NCBI GenBank assembly: GCA_001899085.1
Contig: MKVB01000006.1
Coordinates: forward strand, 144,589 to 208,588
Source: Devosia sp. 66-14
GTDB taxonomy: Bacteria > Pseudomonadota > Alphaproteobacteria > Rhizobiales > Devosiaceae
Direction: 5' to 3'
DNA length: 64,000 nucleotides
Shown: piece after piece, positions 52,338 through 61,441 of the stretch
How the letters are laid out: the number at the start of each line of letters is the position of its first letter
Position numbering within the stretch: position 1 is the first letter of the stretch
Program-made: the position numbers and the translations under genes
The notes under the pieces: model-generated
Told to the model about the DNA's origin: nothing
Database searches by the model: none
Seen by the model: only the letters and a program-made list of their open reading frames with translations

Positions 52338-53179
52338 GGGCGGTCGCGGCAAGTGCGCCCCGCTCGCGCGGCTCGGCGACGCTGTGGCTGGGGCTGCTGC
52401 TGGTCGGCCTCCACGTCGCGGTGGCGCTGCTGACCCTGGTCTGGACGCCGTATGATCCGACGGCGCTGACCGGCGGCCGGCTGGCGCCGCCATCGTGGGA
52501 ACACTGGGCGGGGACCGACCGGCTTGGCCGGGATTTCTTCACCCAGATCATGATCGGCTCGCGCATCGCGCTGATCGTCGGCATCTCGGCGGTAGCGATC
52601 GGCGGGCTGATCGGGGTGACGCTCGGGGTGCTGGCGGCGTTCGCAACGCGGCTGCTGGATGACGCGCTGGCGGCGACGCTCGATATCCTCATCGCCTTTC
52701 CGACCCTGCTGATCGCCATGCTGGTGGTGGCGGCAAGCGATACGGCGAGCCTCGGCACGGCGATCCTGGCGCTCGGCATCGCGCTCTCGGCGATCGTGGC
52801 ACGGCTGACACGGATCCTCGCCAAGCGGGTGCTGCTGATGGACTACATCACCGCGGCGCGCACCTCGGGCACGTCCCGGATCGGCGTCGTGTTCCAGCAT
52901 GTGCTGCCCAATATCTGGCCGACCCTGTCGGTAAACTTTGCCCTGCAGTTCGGGCTGGCGGTCATCGCCGAGGCGTCGCTCAGCTATCTGGGGCTGGGCG
53001 CCCCACCGCCGAACGCCTCATGGGGCCGGCTGCTGCAGGAGGCACAGGGGACCGTATATACGGCGCCGATCGGGGCGATCGCGCCGGGCATCGCACTGGT
53101 GTCGCTGGTGATCGGCGTCAACCTGCTGGCCGATGGATTGCGCGATATCGGCGATCCGACGCGGAGGGCTTCGCGATGA
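52334..53179 (+). CDS. ABC transporter permease (OppC/DppC-like)
   Basis: The 281-residue protein has a first helix (LWLGLLLVGLHVAVALLTLVWTPYDP), the OppC GTDRLGRDFFTQIMIGSRIAL motif and a late EAA loop (LLMDYITAARTSGTSRIGVVFQHVLPNIWPTLSV), with six predicted helices. It overlaps both neighbours (ATGA at each end), giving one translationally coupled operon. Confidence 0.9.
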   Translation: MRAVAASAPRSRGSATLWLGLLLVGLHVAVALLTLVWTPYDPTALTGGRLAPPSWEHWAGTDRLGRDFFTQIMIGSRIALIVGISAVAIGGLIGVTLGVLAAFATRLLDDALAATLDILIAFPTLLIAMLVVAASDTASLGTAILALGIALSAIVARLTRILAKRVLLMDYITAARTSGTSRIGVVFQHVLPNIWPTLSVNFALQFGLAVIAEASLSYLGLGAPPPNASWGRLLQEAQGTVYTAPIGAIAPGIALVSLVIGVNLLADGLRDIGDPTRRASR

Positions 53180-53982
53180 ACCTGCTTTCGATTGACAGGC
53201 TCAACCTCAGCGTCGACGGCAAACCGCTGGTTTCCGAGCTGTCCTTCTCGATTGCTGCCGGCGAGCGGCTCGGGCTGATCGGCGAGAGCGGGTCGGGCAA
53301 ATCGCTGACCGCAATGGCGGCGACCGGGCTGTTGCCGCGCGCCATCAAGGCGACAGGCTCGGTGACGCTGGGCGGACAGCTGGTGATCGGGGCGCCCGAC
53401 CGGATGCTGGACGGGTTACGCGGCACCGTGGCGGCCTTCGTGTTCCAGGAACCGCTGACGGCGCTCGACCCGTTGCTGCGGGTCGCGCAGCAGGTGGCCG
53501 AGCCGTTGCGGCGGCGCGCTCGCCGGGACGGGCGCGACCTCGACGGCGCGGCGCTCGGGCGCGAAGTGCTGACGCTGCTCGAGCAGGTCGCCCTGCCCCA
53601 GCCGGAGCGGATCGCCCGATCCTATCCGCACGAAATCTCCGGCGGGCAGCGGCAGCGGGTGGCCATCGCCATGGCGCTGGCGTGCCGGCCGCAACTGCTG
53701 ATCGCGGACGAGCCGACGACAGCGCTCGATGTGACCACGCAGGCGGAAATCCTAAAGCTGCTCGACACCCTGGTGCGCGAGCGCAGCATGGCCCTGCTGT
53801 TCATCAGCCACGACCTGCCGGTGGTGGCGGAAATCGTCGAGCGCGTGGTGGTGATGCAGCGCGGCGTTGCAGTGGAAGCCGGGCCGGTGCGCGAGGTGTT
53901 CGGCACGCCGCGGAACGACTACACGCGGGCGCTGGTGGCGGCCGCCAAGGCGTTCGACGACGCGTTGGAGGGCAGAGCATGA
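53176..53982 (+). CDS. Peptide-type ABC transporter ATPase 1 (DppD/OppD-like)
   Basis: The 268-residue protein has Walker A GESGSGKS (~38), Q-loop FVFQEPLTALDP, signature ISGGQRQRVAI, Walker B LLIADEPTTALD and the H-loop SHD, the OppD-type nucleotide-binding domain. The start overlaps the OppC-like gene (ATGA). A second ATPase follows, so here the two ATPases are separate genes, in contrast to the fused double ATPase at 21288-22958. Confidence 0.9.
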   Translation: MNLLSIDRLNLSVDGKPLVSELSFSIAAGERLGLIGESGSGKSLTAMAATGLLPRAIKATGSVTLGGQLVIGAPDRMLDGLRGTVAAFVFQEPLTALDPLLRVAQQVAEPLRRRARRDGRDLDGAALGREVLTLLEQVALPQPERIARSYPHEISGGQRQRVAIAMALACRPQLLIADEPTTALDVTTQAEILKLLDTLVRERSMALLFISHDLPVVAEIVERVVVMQRGVAVEAGPVREVFGTPRNDYTRALVAAAKAFDDALEGRA

Positions 53983-54725
53983 GCCTCGTCAGCGTCGACA
54001 ATGTCAGCTTCGGCTATACGCGCGATCGGCTGGTGCTCGATGGCGTGTCGCTCGAGATCCGGGCTGGCGCCAGCGTCGGGCTGGTAGGGGAGTCCGGCTC
54101 GGGCAAGACCACCCTGCTCCGACTGCTGCTGGGGCTGACGAGGCCCAGCGCGGGTCAGATCCGCTTCGACGACACCAGGCTCGAGAGCGGCAATGCCGGC
54201 TTCATGCGCGACTATCGCCGGCAGGTGCAAGCGGTGTTTCAGGACCCCTATTCCTCGCTCGATCCGCGCCAGAACGTCCTCGGTATCGTATCGGAGCCGT
54301 TGCGCTCGCTGCGCATCCCCGGCGACCGGCGCGCGCTGGTCGAGGCGGCTCTCGTTTCGGTGGGGCTGGAGCCCGGCATTCTCGGGCGCTATCCGCACGA
54401 GTTCTCCGGCGGGCAGCGGCAGCGCATCGCCATTGCGCGCGCCATTGTCGCCAGGCCGAAGCTGTTGCTGGCCGACGAAGCGGTGAGCGCGCTCGACCTG
54501 TCGACCCGCATCCGCATCGTCGAGTTGCTGCAGCAACTGGCGGCCGAGATGACGCTGGTGTTCGTGTCGCACGATCTGGGCGTCGTGGCGGCGCTCTGCG
54601 AGGAGATGGTGATCCTCGAGCGGGGCCGGATCGTCGAAGCCGGCGCCACTCGCAAAATCCTCGCCGACCCCCAACATCAATACACCCGAAAACTGCTTGG
54701 CAGCGTTCCCCGCATGCCGGCGTGA
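53979..54725 (+). CDS. Peptide-type ABC transporter ATPase 2 (DppF/OppF-like)
   Basis: The 248-residue protein has Walker A GESGSGKT (~38), VFQDPYSSLDPRQNV, signature FSGGQRQRIAIARA, Walker B LLLADEAVSALDLSTRI (Ala replaces the more usual Pro after DE) and the H-loop SHD. The ATGA overlap fixes the start. It supplies the second catalytic ATPase of the importer. Confidence 0.9.
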   Translation: MSLVSVDNVSFGYTRDRLVLDGVSLEIRAGASVGLVGESGSGKTTLLRLLLGLTRPSAGQIRFDDTRLESGNAGFMRDYRRQVQAVFQDPYSSLDPRQNVLGIVSEPLRSLRIPGDRRALVEAALVSVGLEPGILGRYPHEFSGGQRQRIAIARAIVARPKLLLADEAVSALDLSTRIRIVELLQQLAAEMTLVFVSHDLGVVAALCEEMVILERGRIVEAGATRKILADPQHQYTRKLLGSVPRMPA

Positions 54726-54753
54726 AAACGCCCCGACCCCAAGGACGACTCCA

Positions 54754-55551
54754 ATGACTGCATCTGCCGACTACCTCACCGCACTCGATGCCTGGAAGAC
54801 CAGGCGTCTCGCCAACCTCAAGGCGCCGAACGGCTGGCTCAACATCATCGGCCGGTTCGTGCTCGATCCGGGTACGGCGAGCGTCGGGACTGCCGTCGAC
54901 AACGATATCGTCATCCCGGCAGGACCGGCGCATCTGGGAACGGTGACGCAGGAGGCGGACGGCACGGTGACGTTCAGGCCGACCGACGCCGAGGCGATCC
55001 ACATCACGCCCAACAAGAAGAACCCGCCCAAGTTCCAGCTCGGCGACCTCTTGTGCGAGGTCACCACGGTGAACGGCGACAACGCGCTGCGCATCCGCGA
55101 CACCGCCTCGACGGCGCCGGCGGCTTTTGCCGGCATCGAGTACTTCCCGGCACAGGAGAGCTGGCGGATCGTCGCCAAGTGGGTGCCGTTCGAGGCCCCC
55201 CTCGAGATGGATGTCGATACCACCGGCAATATCCGCACGGGCGTCGCCGTGACGCACAAGGCGGTGTTCAGCCACGACGGCAAGACCTACGAGCTGATCG
55301 CCACCCATGGGACGCCGGAGGCGCCGCAATTCGTGATCCGCGACCCGACATCGCGGGACTCGACCTATCCGGCCTCACGCTTTCTCTATGGCGAAGAGGT
55401 CACCGAGAACAGCATCGTGCTGGACTTCAACAAGACGATAAACCCGCCCTGCGCCTTCACCGAGTTCGCGGTCTGCCCCTTGCCGCCGCCGGAAAACGTG
55501 CTGCCGTTCCGCATCGAGGCGGGCGAAAAGCGGCTGGCAGAGCTACACTAG
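54754..55551 (+). CDS. DUF1684-domain protein, last gene of the peptide-type ABC operon
   Basis: The 265-residue protein (ATG at 54754, AAGGA upstream) matches the DUF1684 pattern: LTALDAWKTRRLANLKAPNGWLNIIGRFVLDPGTASVG at the start, a central VEAPLEM-like WVPFEAPLEMDVDTTGN, and a C-terminal RFLYGEEV ... ILDFNKTINPPCAFTEFAVCPLPPPENVLPFRIEAGEKR with a conserved CAFT(E/D)F(A/V)CP cluster. The function of the family is unknown. There is no signal peptide, so it is cytosolic. It follows the second ATPase by 28 nt, so it is probably translated with the transporter. A role in processing or sensing the imported compound is inference. Confidence 0.85.
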   Translation: MTASADYLTALDAWKTRRLANLKAPNGWLNIIGRFVLDPGTASVGTAVDNDIVIPAGPAHLGTVTQEADGTVTFRPTDAEAIHITPNKKNPPKFQLGDLLCEVTTVNGDNALRIRDTASTAPAAFAGIEYFPAQESWRIVAKWVPFEAPLEMDVDTTGNIRTGVAVTHKAVFSHDGKTYELIATHGTPEAPQFVIRDPTSRDSTYPASRFLYGEEVTENSIVLDFNKTINPPCAFTEFAVCPLPPPENVLPFRIEAGEKRLAELH

Positions 55552-55566
55552 GCGGCCGAACGCCGA

Positions 55567-56013
55567 TCAGGCGGTCTGCAGCTCGATCGGCAGGACTTCG
55601 CCATTGGCATCGCGCATCTCAGCCAGCGTGGTGCGGTCCAGCACTTCGGCGATGGCGTTGCGGACATTGAGCATGGTGTGGCGGACCTGGCAGGTCGCCA
55701 CATCGCAATCGTCGCAGGCTTCGTAGCGGGTATGGCTGGCGCAGGGAATCGGCGCCAGCGGGCCATCGAGGACACGCACGATCGAGCCGACCTTGATCTC
55801 CTCGGGCGCGCGCGCCAGGCGATAGCCACCGCCCTTGCCCTTGCGGCTCTGCACGATCCCGGCATTGCGAAGATCGCCCAGGATGGCATCGAGGAATTTC
55901 TTCGGAATGTTGTTGGACGCGGCGATGTCAGCCACCAAAGCCAGCTCTCCGGGCGGGAACTGCGCCAGGTGCACCAGGGCCTTGAGGCCGTATTTTCCCT
56001 TGGCAGTCAGCAT
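55567..56013 (-). CDS. Rrf2-family transcriptional regulator (possible FeS sensor)
   Basis: The 148-residue protein has the Rrf2 winged helix (MLTAKGKYGLKALVHLAQF ... LVADIAASNNIPKKFLDAILGDLRNAGIVQSRKGKGGGYRLAR). Cysteines at 91, 100, 103 and 108 (the PCASHTRYEACDDCDVATCQ segment) lie where IscR/NsrR-type members hold a [2Fe-2S] or [4Fe-4S] cluster. A convincing sigma70-type promoter lies just upstream (56050-56078). It is convergent with the DUF1684 gene and downstream of an FMN reductase gene. Redox, NO or cysteine sensing is plausible but not shown. Confidence 0.88.
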   Translation of the reverse strand: MLTAKGKYGLKALVHLAQFPPGELALVADIAASNNIPKKFLDAILGDLRNAGIVQSRKGKGGGYRLARAPEEIKVGSIVRVLDGPLAPIPCASHTRYEACDDCDVATCQVRHTMLNVRNAIAEVLDRTTLAEMRDANGEVLPIELQTA

Positions 56014-56049
56014 GACCGAAATTCATCCCAGGCGCTAAGTTGCGCTTGA

Positions 56050-56078
56050 GATATAAATTCCAGCGATTAGCTATACAA
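56050..56078 (-). promoter_or_regulatory. Sigma70-type promoter of the Rrf2 gene
   Basis: On the minus strand TTGTAT (56078-56073) and TATATC (56055-56050) are spaced by exactly 17 bp and lie 37 bp before the Rrf2 ATG. The AT-rich element stands out in a GC-rich context and would also serve as an autoregulatory site. Confidence 0.6.
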
Positions 56079-56085
56079 GTGGCGT

Positions 56086-56721
56086 TTACGAGGCAGCGGC
56101 CCGTCGCTGCTCGGGCTGTTCGAGGCGCTCCGGGTGAGCGATGGGAAGCGCGGGGCGGGCCCCTGCCGCCTGCAGCTGCGCGGCGAGCAGCAGGGCCAGT
56201 TGCGTGCCGGCCTGCTCGATCCGTTCGAGCACCGCGGGCTCGACGACGCGACCATCAAGGAACTCGTGGTCCGAAGCATAGACGGCGGTCGGCACGACAA
56301 GGGCGGAGAAGAAGCCGAACAGCGGCCGGAGCTGGTGCTCGACGATCAGCGCATGACGGTGCCCGCCGCCGGTGGCGCCGACCACCACCGGCTTATTGGC
56401 CAGGGCATTCTGATCGACGAAATCGAACAGGTGCTTGAACAGGCCGGTATAAGAGCCCTTGTAGACCGGACTGACCGCGATCACCGCGTCGGCCTGCTCG
56501 ATCGCATCGACAATCGCGGCGGCCTCCGGCGTCAGCTGGTGGCGGGTGAAGGCGGCGCCGAGGCCGGGGCCGGCATCGACCACATCGAAGGTGGCGACAT
56601 CGGCGTCGAGTTGCTCGCGCACGGCGGCGCCGATGGCCTCGGCCAGAGCCCTCGATTTCGACGGCCGTCGGGTCGAGCCGGTGAAGGCGACAACACGCGG
56701 CTTACGGATCTGGATCGTCAT
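56086..56721 (-). CDS. NADPH-dependent FMN reductase (SsuE/MsuE-like)
   Basis: The ATG at 56721 has GAGG at good spacing; an ATG two codons earlier is possible. The 211-residue flavoprotein has the flavodoxin-like fold with VAFTGSTRRPSKSRALAEAI (FMN phosphate loop, ~9-28) and SPVYKGSYTGLFKHLFDF (~86-103), typical of SsuE/MsuE reductases that supply FMNH2 to sulfonate monooxygenases. No monooxygenase is next to it. The same reduced flavin could also serve the halogenase at 14479, but that is speculation. Confidence 0.85.
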   Translation of the reverse strand: MTIQIRKPRVVAFTGSTRRPSKSRALAEAIGAAVREQLDADVATFDVVDAGPGLGAAFTRHQLTPEAAAIVDAIEQADAVIAVSPVYKGSYTGLFKHLFDFVDQNALANKPVVVGATGGGHRHALIVEHQLRPLFGFFSALVVPTAVYASDHEFLDGRVVEPAVLERIEQAGTQLALLLAAQLQAAGARPALPIAHPERLEQPEQRRAAAS

Positions 56722-56898
56722 CGGCATACCTCACGCGACGGGCAATTCCAGCCCGACAGTGGATTAGTTGACCGATCTTATAGACTTGTCAAATGCCAAT
56801 CCTGCTCCGGCACGGAGTTTGCTCCCGCTCGGACCAACGCAGCGTGTGATTTGCTCCCGAACGGCCGCCTCGCAGCAAAAGCTTGCGGGGCCGGTGCC

Positions 56899-58290
56899 TC
56901 AACCGACTTGACGCCGACCGATCGGGAAGTAGGCGAGGCCCGCCTCCTCTACGGCAGAAGGCTCGTAAAGGTTGCGGCCATCGAACACTGCCTTGCGCTT
57001 CAGGTGCCGGGCGACCGTGGGCAGGTCCGGGTTGCGATAGGCCTTCCACTCCGTGACGATCGCCAGGATGTCGGCGCCGGCGACGGCTTCCATCGGCGAG
57101 CCGACGAAGCTGACTCGCTCGAGCTTGCCGTCGAGATCGAGCGCGAGGACGCGTTCCGCTTCTTCCATCGCCACCGGGTCGTGGGCGCGGACCGAGGCGC
57201 CACGGCGCACCAGGTCGGCGATCAGCACGCGGCTGGGCGCATCGCGCATATCGTCGGTGTTGGGCTTGAACGAGAGCCCCCACACCGCGACGGTGAGCCC
57301 GGCCAGATCGTCGCCGAAGCGGGCGCGGATCTTGTCGCTCAGCACGTCTTTCTGCGCGGTGTTGGCCTCTTCCACCGCCGCAAGAATGCGCAGCGGCCGC
57401 CCCTGTTCGGCGGCGCTGCGGCGCAGCGCACTGACATCCTTGGGGAAGCAACTGCCGCCATAACCGGTGCCGGCATAGAGAAAGCTGTAGCCGATACGCG
57501 GATCGGAGCCGATGCCGCGGCGCACCAGTTCGATATCGGCGCCCAGATCTTCAGCCAGGTTGGCGAGCTCGTTCATGAACGAGATGCGGGTCGCCAGCAT
57601 GGCGTTGGCGGCATATTTGGTGAGCTCGGCCGAGCGCACATCCATGACCATGGTACGGTCGTGGTTGAGCGTGAACGGGGCGTAGAGCTGGCGGATCAGT
57701 TCGAGGCCGCGCTTGCCTTCCGGCGTTGCGTCGGCGCCGATGACGATGCGATCGGGGCGGCTGAAGTCGCTGACGGCGGCGCCTTCCTTGAGAAACTCCG
57801 GATTGGAGATGACGGTGAAAGCCGGTTGCCCCAGGCGCGCTCGCTCCGCCGCATCGGCGGCAAAGCCGCGCTTCACCAGTTCGGCAGTGATGGCGGCGGC
57901 GACGAGGTCGCCGGTACCGACCGGAACAGTCGATTTGTCGGCGACGACCTTGAAGCCGGTACAGTGCTCGCCGATGCTGCGGGCTACGGCGAGGACATAT
58001 TGCAGGTCGGCGGAACCGGTTTCGTCGGGCGGCGTGCCTACGGCAATGAACAGCCCCTCGCCGTGAGCGACGCCCGCGGCGATATCGGTGGTGAACGACA
58101 GGCGCCCGGCAGCGCGGCTGCTGGCGACGATGCCCTCGAGCCCGGGTTCGTAGATCGGGACGTGACCGCTGTTGAGCAGCTCGATCTTCTTGGCGTCGAT
58201 ATCGACGCAGACCACATGATTGCCGGCGTCAGCCAGGCATGCGCCGGTGACGAGGCCCACATAGCCTGAACCAAACACGGTGACTTTCAT
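56899..58290 (-). CDS. ugd: UDP-glucose 6-dehydrogenase
   Basis: The 463-residue protein has the NAD-binding [25 protein letters not shown] (residues 7-31), the catalytic [12 protein letters not shown] (~265-276; Cys in GSCFPKD), and the UDP-binding C-terminal domain ([20 protein letters not shown]). It oxidises UDP-glucose to UDP-glucuronate, the substrate for the UXS-like decarboxylase at 47320, and supplies precursors for acidic exopolysaccharide. It lies upstream of, and on the same strand as, the FMN reductase, with 177 bp between them. Confidence 0.93.
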   Translation of the reverse strand: MKVTVFGSGYVGLVTGACLADAGNHVVCVDIDAKKIELLNSGHVPIYEPGLEGIVASSRAAGRLSFTTDIAAGVAHGEGLFIAVGTPPDETGSADLQYVLAVARSIGEHCTGFKVVADKSTVPVGTGDLVAAAITAELVKRGFAADAAERARLGQPAFTVISNPEFLKEGAAVSDFSRPDRIVIGADATPEGKRGLELIRQLYAPFTLNHDRTMVMDVRSAELTKYAANAMLATRISFMNELANLAEDLGADIELVRRGIGSDPRIGYSFLYAGTGYGGSCFPKDVSALRRSAAEQGRPLRILAAVEEANTAQKDVLSDKIRARFGDDLAGLTVAVWGLSFKPNTDDMRDAPSRVLIADLVRRGASVRAHDPVAMEEAERVLALDLDGKLERVSFVGSPMEAVAGADILAIVTEWKAYRNPDLPTVARHLKRKAVFDGRNLYEPSAVEEAGLAYFPIGRRQVG

Positions 58291-58428
58291 TGATCGGCCC
58301 CGGTGAAACGAGCGCTGCGCGAGCGATGCTGACCTGCAGCACCTACCGGCTCAGGCCAGCTTATGCAATCGCCGGGGCATCCCGAGAGCCCCTGCTCCCG
58401 CCCGGCGGCGTAACAGAGTTCGGGCCGA

Positions 58429-59865
58429 TCAGGTCCGCCCGAACTCGTCCTCGATGCGAATAATGTCGTCCTCGCCGAGATAGGAGCCGGTCTGCACCTC
58501 GATCAGTTCGAGCAGGATCTTGCCGGGGTTGGCCAGCCGGTGCACCGAGCCGAGCGGCAGGTAGATCGACTCGTTCTCGGTCAGCATGGTCACCTTGCCG
58601 TCAATGGTCACCTCGGCGGTACCGGTGACCACCACCCAGTGTTCGGCGCGATGGTGGTGCTTCTGCAGGCTGAGTTTCTTGCCGGGCTTGACGAACAGCC
58701 GCTTCACCTGGAAGCGCTCGCCGTTGAGCACCGACGAGTAACCGCCCCATGGCCGATAGGCGGTGCGGTGAATCTCTGTCAGCCCGACCGTCGCCGGGTT
58801 GGCGCGCAGCGCCTTGACCATCGGACCGACACGCTGGGCCTCCGACAGGCGGCCGACATAGATCGCGTCTTCGGAGGCGATGACGGCGACATCTTCCAGC
58901 CCGTCGACCGCGATGTGGGCCTTCTCCGACACCACCAGACAATTGCGGGTGTTGGACAGCGTGGCATTGCCATTGGCGACGACGTTGCCCGCGGCGTCCT
59001 TTGCCGAGACCTTCCACACGGCGTCCCAGGCGCCCAGATCGGACCACGGGAAGGTCACCGGAACGAGCGCCACCTGCCCGGACTTCTCGAAGATGGCGTA
59101 GTCCACCGAGATGTTCGGCGCCGCGGCGAAACCCGTCTGGTCGAGACGGATGAAATCGAGATCGGCTCTGGCGTTGGCCACAGCCGCAAGGGCCGCCCGG
59201 AAGGTGTCGGGAGCCAGCGCCTCGACCTCACGCAGGAAACTCGCGACGCCGAGCATGAAGGTGCCCGAGTTCCAGTAGTAGCCGCCATCGGCCAGCAGGC
59301 GGGTGGCGGTGTCGCGATCGGGCTTTTCGACGAAGCGGGCAACCGAACGCACGCCGTTGCCGAGGTCGGGACCGGCTTCGATGTAACCGTATCCGGTCTC
59401 GGGCGCCGTGGGGGTGATGCCGAAGGTGACGAGCCGACCGGCACGCGCGGCCGCGGCAGCCGTCTCGACGCTCCACCAGTAATTGTCGTCGGCTTCGACG
59501 GCGTGGTCGGAGGCGAGCACATGAATCACCGCCCCCTCCCCGAACGTGCCGCGTACGTGGATTGCCGCAGCGGCGATCGCCGCGGCGGTGTTGCGCGCCA
59601 CCGGTTCGAGCAGCACGGCAGAGGTCGCGACGCCGGCCTCCTGCGCCTGCTCGGCGACGAGGAAACGATACTCGGCATTGGTGACGATGACCGCCGGATG
59701 GTAGCGCGCCGGATCGGCGACGCGCTGGAGGGTCTGCTGGTAGAGCGACGTCGGGCCGGTCAATGGCAGGAACTGCTTGGGCCGCGCCGCACGCGACATC
59801 GGCCAGAGCCGCGTCCCCTGCCCGCCTGCGAGGATCACCGGTACGATCAAAGTGGCTTCAGTCAT
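58429..59865 (-). CDS. manC: Mannose-1-phosphate guanylyltransferase / mannose-6-phosphate isomerase
   Basis: The 478-residue protein has the nucleotidyltransferase signature LAGGQGTRLWPMSRAARPKQFL (residues 12-33), FVEKP (~177) and WNSGTFML (~198), and a C-terminal cupin isomerase domain with KLSLQKHHHRAEHWVVVTGTAEV. It makes GDP-mannose and, in bifunctional members, isomerises fructose-6-P. It is the precursor step for mannose- or GDP-sugar-based polysaccharides. It shares the strand with ugd (138 bp gap), but an operon is not certain. Confidence 0.92.
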   Translation of the reverse strand: MTEATLIVPVILAGGQGTRLWPMSRAARPKQFLPLTGPTSLYQQTLQRVADPARYHPAVIVTNAEYRFLVAEQAQEAGVATSAVLLEPVARNTAAAIAAAAIHVRGTFGEGAVIHVLASDHAVEADDNYWWSVETAAAAARAGRLVTFGITPTAPETGYGYIEAGPDLGNGVRSVARFVEKPDRDTATRLLADGGYYWNSGTFMLGVASFLREVEALAPDTFRAALAAVANARADLDFIRLDQTGFAAAPNISVDYAIFEKSGQVALVPVTFPWSDLGAWDAVWKVSAKDAAGNVVANGNATLSNTRNCLVVSEKAHIAVDGLEDVAVIASEDAIYVGRLSEAQRVGPMVKALRANPATVGLTEIHRTAYRPWGGYSSVLNGERFQVKRLFVKPGKKLSLQKHHHRAEHWVVVTGTAEVTIDGKVTMLTENESIYLPLGSVHRLANPGKILLELIEVQTGSYLGEDDIIRIEDEFGRT

Positions 59866-60154
59866 CGGTCTAGGCCTCGGCGGAACGGTTCGCTCGCGTG
59901 TCGCGAATGGCGGCGAGAGTGCTGGTTTGCTGGTTAAGGTATGGTGAGGATCGGAGCGCCGGCGCTCGGGCGCTGAGAAGGGACGGCATGGCCGGTCTCA
60001 TCCGTTCTTGTGGTCGGCGGTATCATACCACCACGAAACGCTCCAGGTATCCACCCGGCAAGGATGCTCCGGGCCTCGCCGCTCGAGCGACAACGCGCGG
60101 AAATTATCCTTACCGAGCGGTTACTCACCACCTCGGGGGCGGTTGCTGATAGGG

Positions 60155-60787
60155 ATGCGCTCGTTGCATCGCGTGAGGTTGAAGGTGCGTTCTGCGTCGA
60201 AATTGCTGCCGCTGGTCGGCGCCCTGCTGTTGAGCCTGTCCGTTGCCGCCGTACCGCTGCGGGCGGCTGATCTGGGCCCCACGCCGCTGGAAGCGCCTGC
60301 AACTTCGGTGACGCTGCGCGAAGCGCTGTCACGCTACCTCACCCTCGAGATGATCCGTACGACGTTCGACGTCGTGCAACGGGAAGACCTGGGCGCGGCG
60401 CTGGAAGAACAAGCCCTGCGCTGGCGCAAGGCGGCTCCGCCGGCCGAGGCCCTGGCCGAGCTCGACCAGCAATTGCTCAGCGAGGCGAGCTACTACCTGG
60501 TGTCGCTCAGCTATCTGGTGCAGGTGGGCGGAGCAGCGTTCCCGACCGATCGCGCCGAGATGGTCTATGCCAACGATACGACCTCCAAGCTCGACGACCT
60601 GCGCCGGCAGTTGTTCGAGGCCGTGGAAACCGGTGGCGACGTGCTGCCGGTGCTCGTCGAAGCCGAGCGCATCCGGGCGCTGACGGAAGGCTATGTCAGC
60701 GCGCCGGACGATTTTGGGGTCTTTGCCGAGCACGACGCGCTGCTCGATGGCGTTCTCGCCAAGCTCAAGCGCGGCACGCCGACCTGA
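60155..60787 (+). CDS. Exported protein of unknown family
   Basis: The ATG at 60155 has AGGG upstream, and the translation starts with a signal peptide (MRSLHRVRLKVRSASKLLPLVGALLLSLSVAAVPLRAA, cleavage ~38). A longer frame to 60008 has no ribosome site. The 210-residue product is alpha-helical and acidic (AALEEQALRWRKAAPPAEALAELDQQLLSEASYYLVSLSYLVQVGGAAFPTDRAEMVYANDTTSKLDDLRRQLFEAVETGGDVLPVLVEAERIRALTEG). I do not recognise a domain. It is convergent with the transglutaminase-like gene (13 bp gap). The ~289 bp upstream of it, toward manC, hold no gene. Confidence 0.65.
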   Translation: MRSLHRVRLKVRSASKLLPLVGALLLSLSVAAVPLRAADLGPTPLEAPATSVTLREALSRYLTLEMIRTTFDVVQREDLGAALEEQALRWRKAAPPAEALAELDQQLLSEASYYLVSLSYLVQVGGAAFPTDRAEMVYANDTTSKLDDLRRQLFEAVETGGDVLPVLVEAERIRALTEGYVSAPDDFGVFAEHDALLDGVLAKLKRGTPT

Positions 60788-60800
60788 CCGGGAGCCGGGA

Positions 60801-61346
60801 TCAGCTCCAGCTGCGCGGATTGGCACCGGACATCGAGATGATGCGGTAGCCGGACTGGCTGAGCGGCTTGATGCTCGCAGTCAGGTTGTCAAGCACGAGG
60901 TCCTTGCCGTTGGTCTTGACCACCAGGATCGCATGCCCTTCACCCTTGCGGGTCTTGACGTAGGCAATGCGTAGCGAGCTCGCCGGAATACCGGCCTTGA
61001 TGAGCGCCTTGCGCTTGGCCAGCACGTAGTCCTCGCAGTCGCCTGACGTGGCGCTGGCCGACCAGACATCGGCACCGCTGTCATAACGCGGCTTGATGGT
61101 GCGGTTCACATGGCCGTTGACGCGCTTCAGCGTCGACATGACGTCGGCGGTGACGGTGACTTTCGACTTGCCGCCGCCCTGGCACTCGGCCGGGTTCTTG
61201 AGACACATCACCTGGTAGCCGAGCGGTGCGTGCACACTGCCGGCGGTCGCCGCCGTCGACATCGCGCCGGCGGCAAACGACACCATCGTGGCCATAACGA
61301 TGGCTGCGATCTTGCTCTTGGAAGCTGTAGCTGTCTGGACGCTCAT
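60801..61346 (-). CDS. Exported transglutaminase-like cysteine peptidase
   Basis: The 181-residue protein has a signal peptide and the bacterial transglutaminase-like cysteine peptidase (BTLCP, Pfam PF06035) triad: C in SGDCEDYVLAKR (~103), H in GEGHAILVV (~136) and D in LVLDNLT (~151). In Pseudomonas and rhizobial relatives (for example LapG) the family cleaves surface adhesins under c-di-GMP control; simpler exported forms such as this one are widespread in alphaproteobacteria. It lies tail-to-tail with the orphan exported protein. No adhesin gene is in the window. Confidence 0.85.
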   Translation of the reverse strand: MSVQTATASKSKIAAIVMATMVSFAAGAMSTAATAGSVHAPLGYQVMCLKNPAECQGGGKSKVTVTADVMSTLKRVNGHVNRTIKPRYDSGADVWSASATSGDCEDYVLAKRKALIKAGIPASSLRIAYVKTRKGEGHAILVVKTNGKDLVLDNLTASIKPLSQSGYRIISMSGANPRSWS

Positions 61347-61441
61347 GCGATCCCCCTTGGCGCAATTGGCGCTTTCATGGGGAGCATCATGCCAGCCGGA
61401 CTTTGCCGTCCGGTTCAGCGTTTGACTAAAACTTTATGCAA

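Noticed and set aside
56763-56792. TTGACA promoter for the FMN reductase gene
   Set aside because: The -35 is good, but the -10 candidate (AACTAA) at 17 bp is weak, so not listed.
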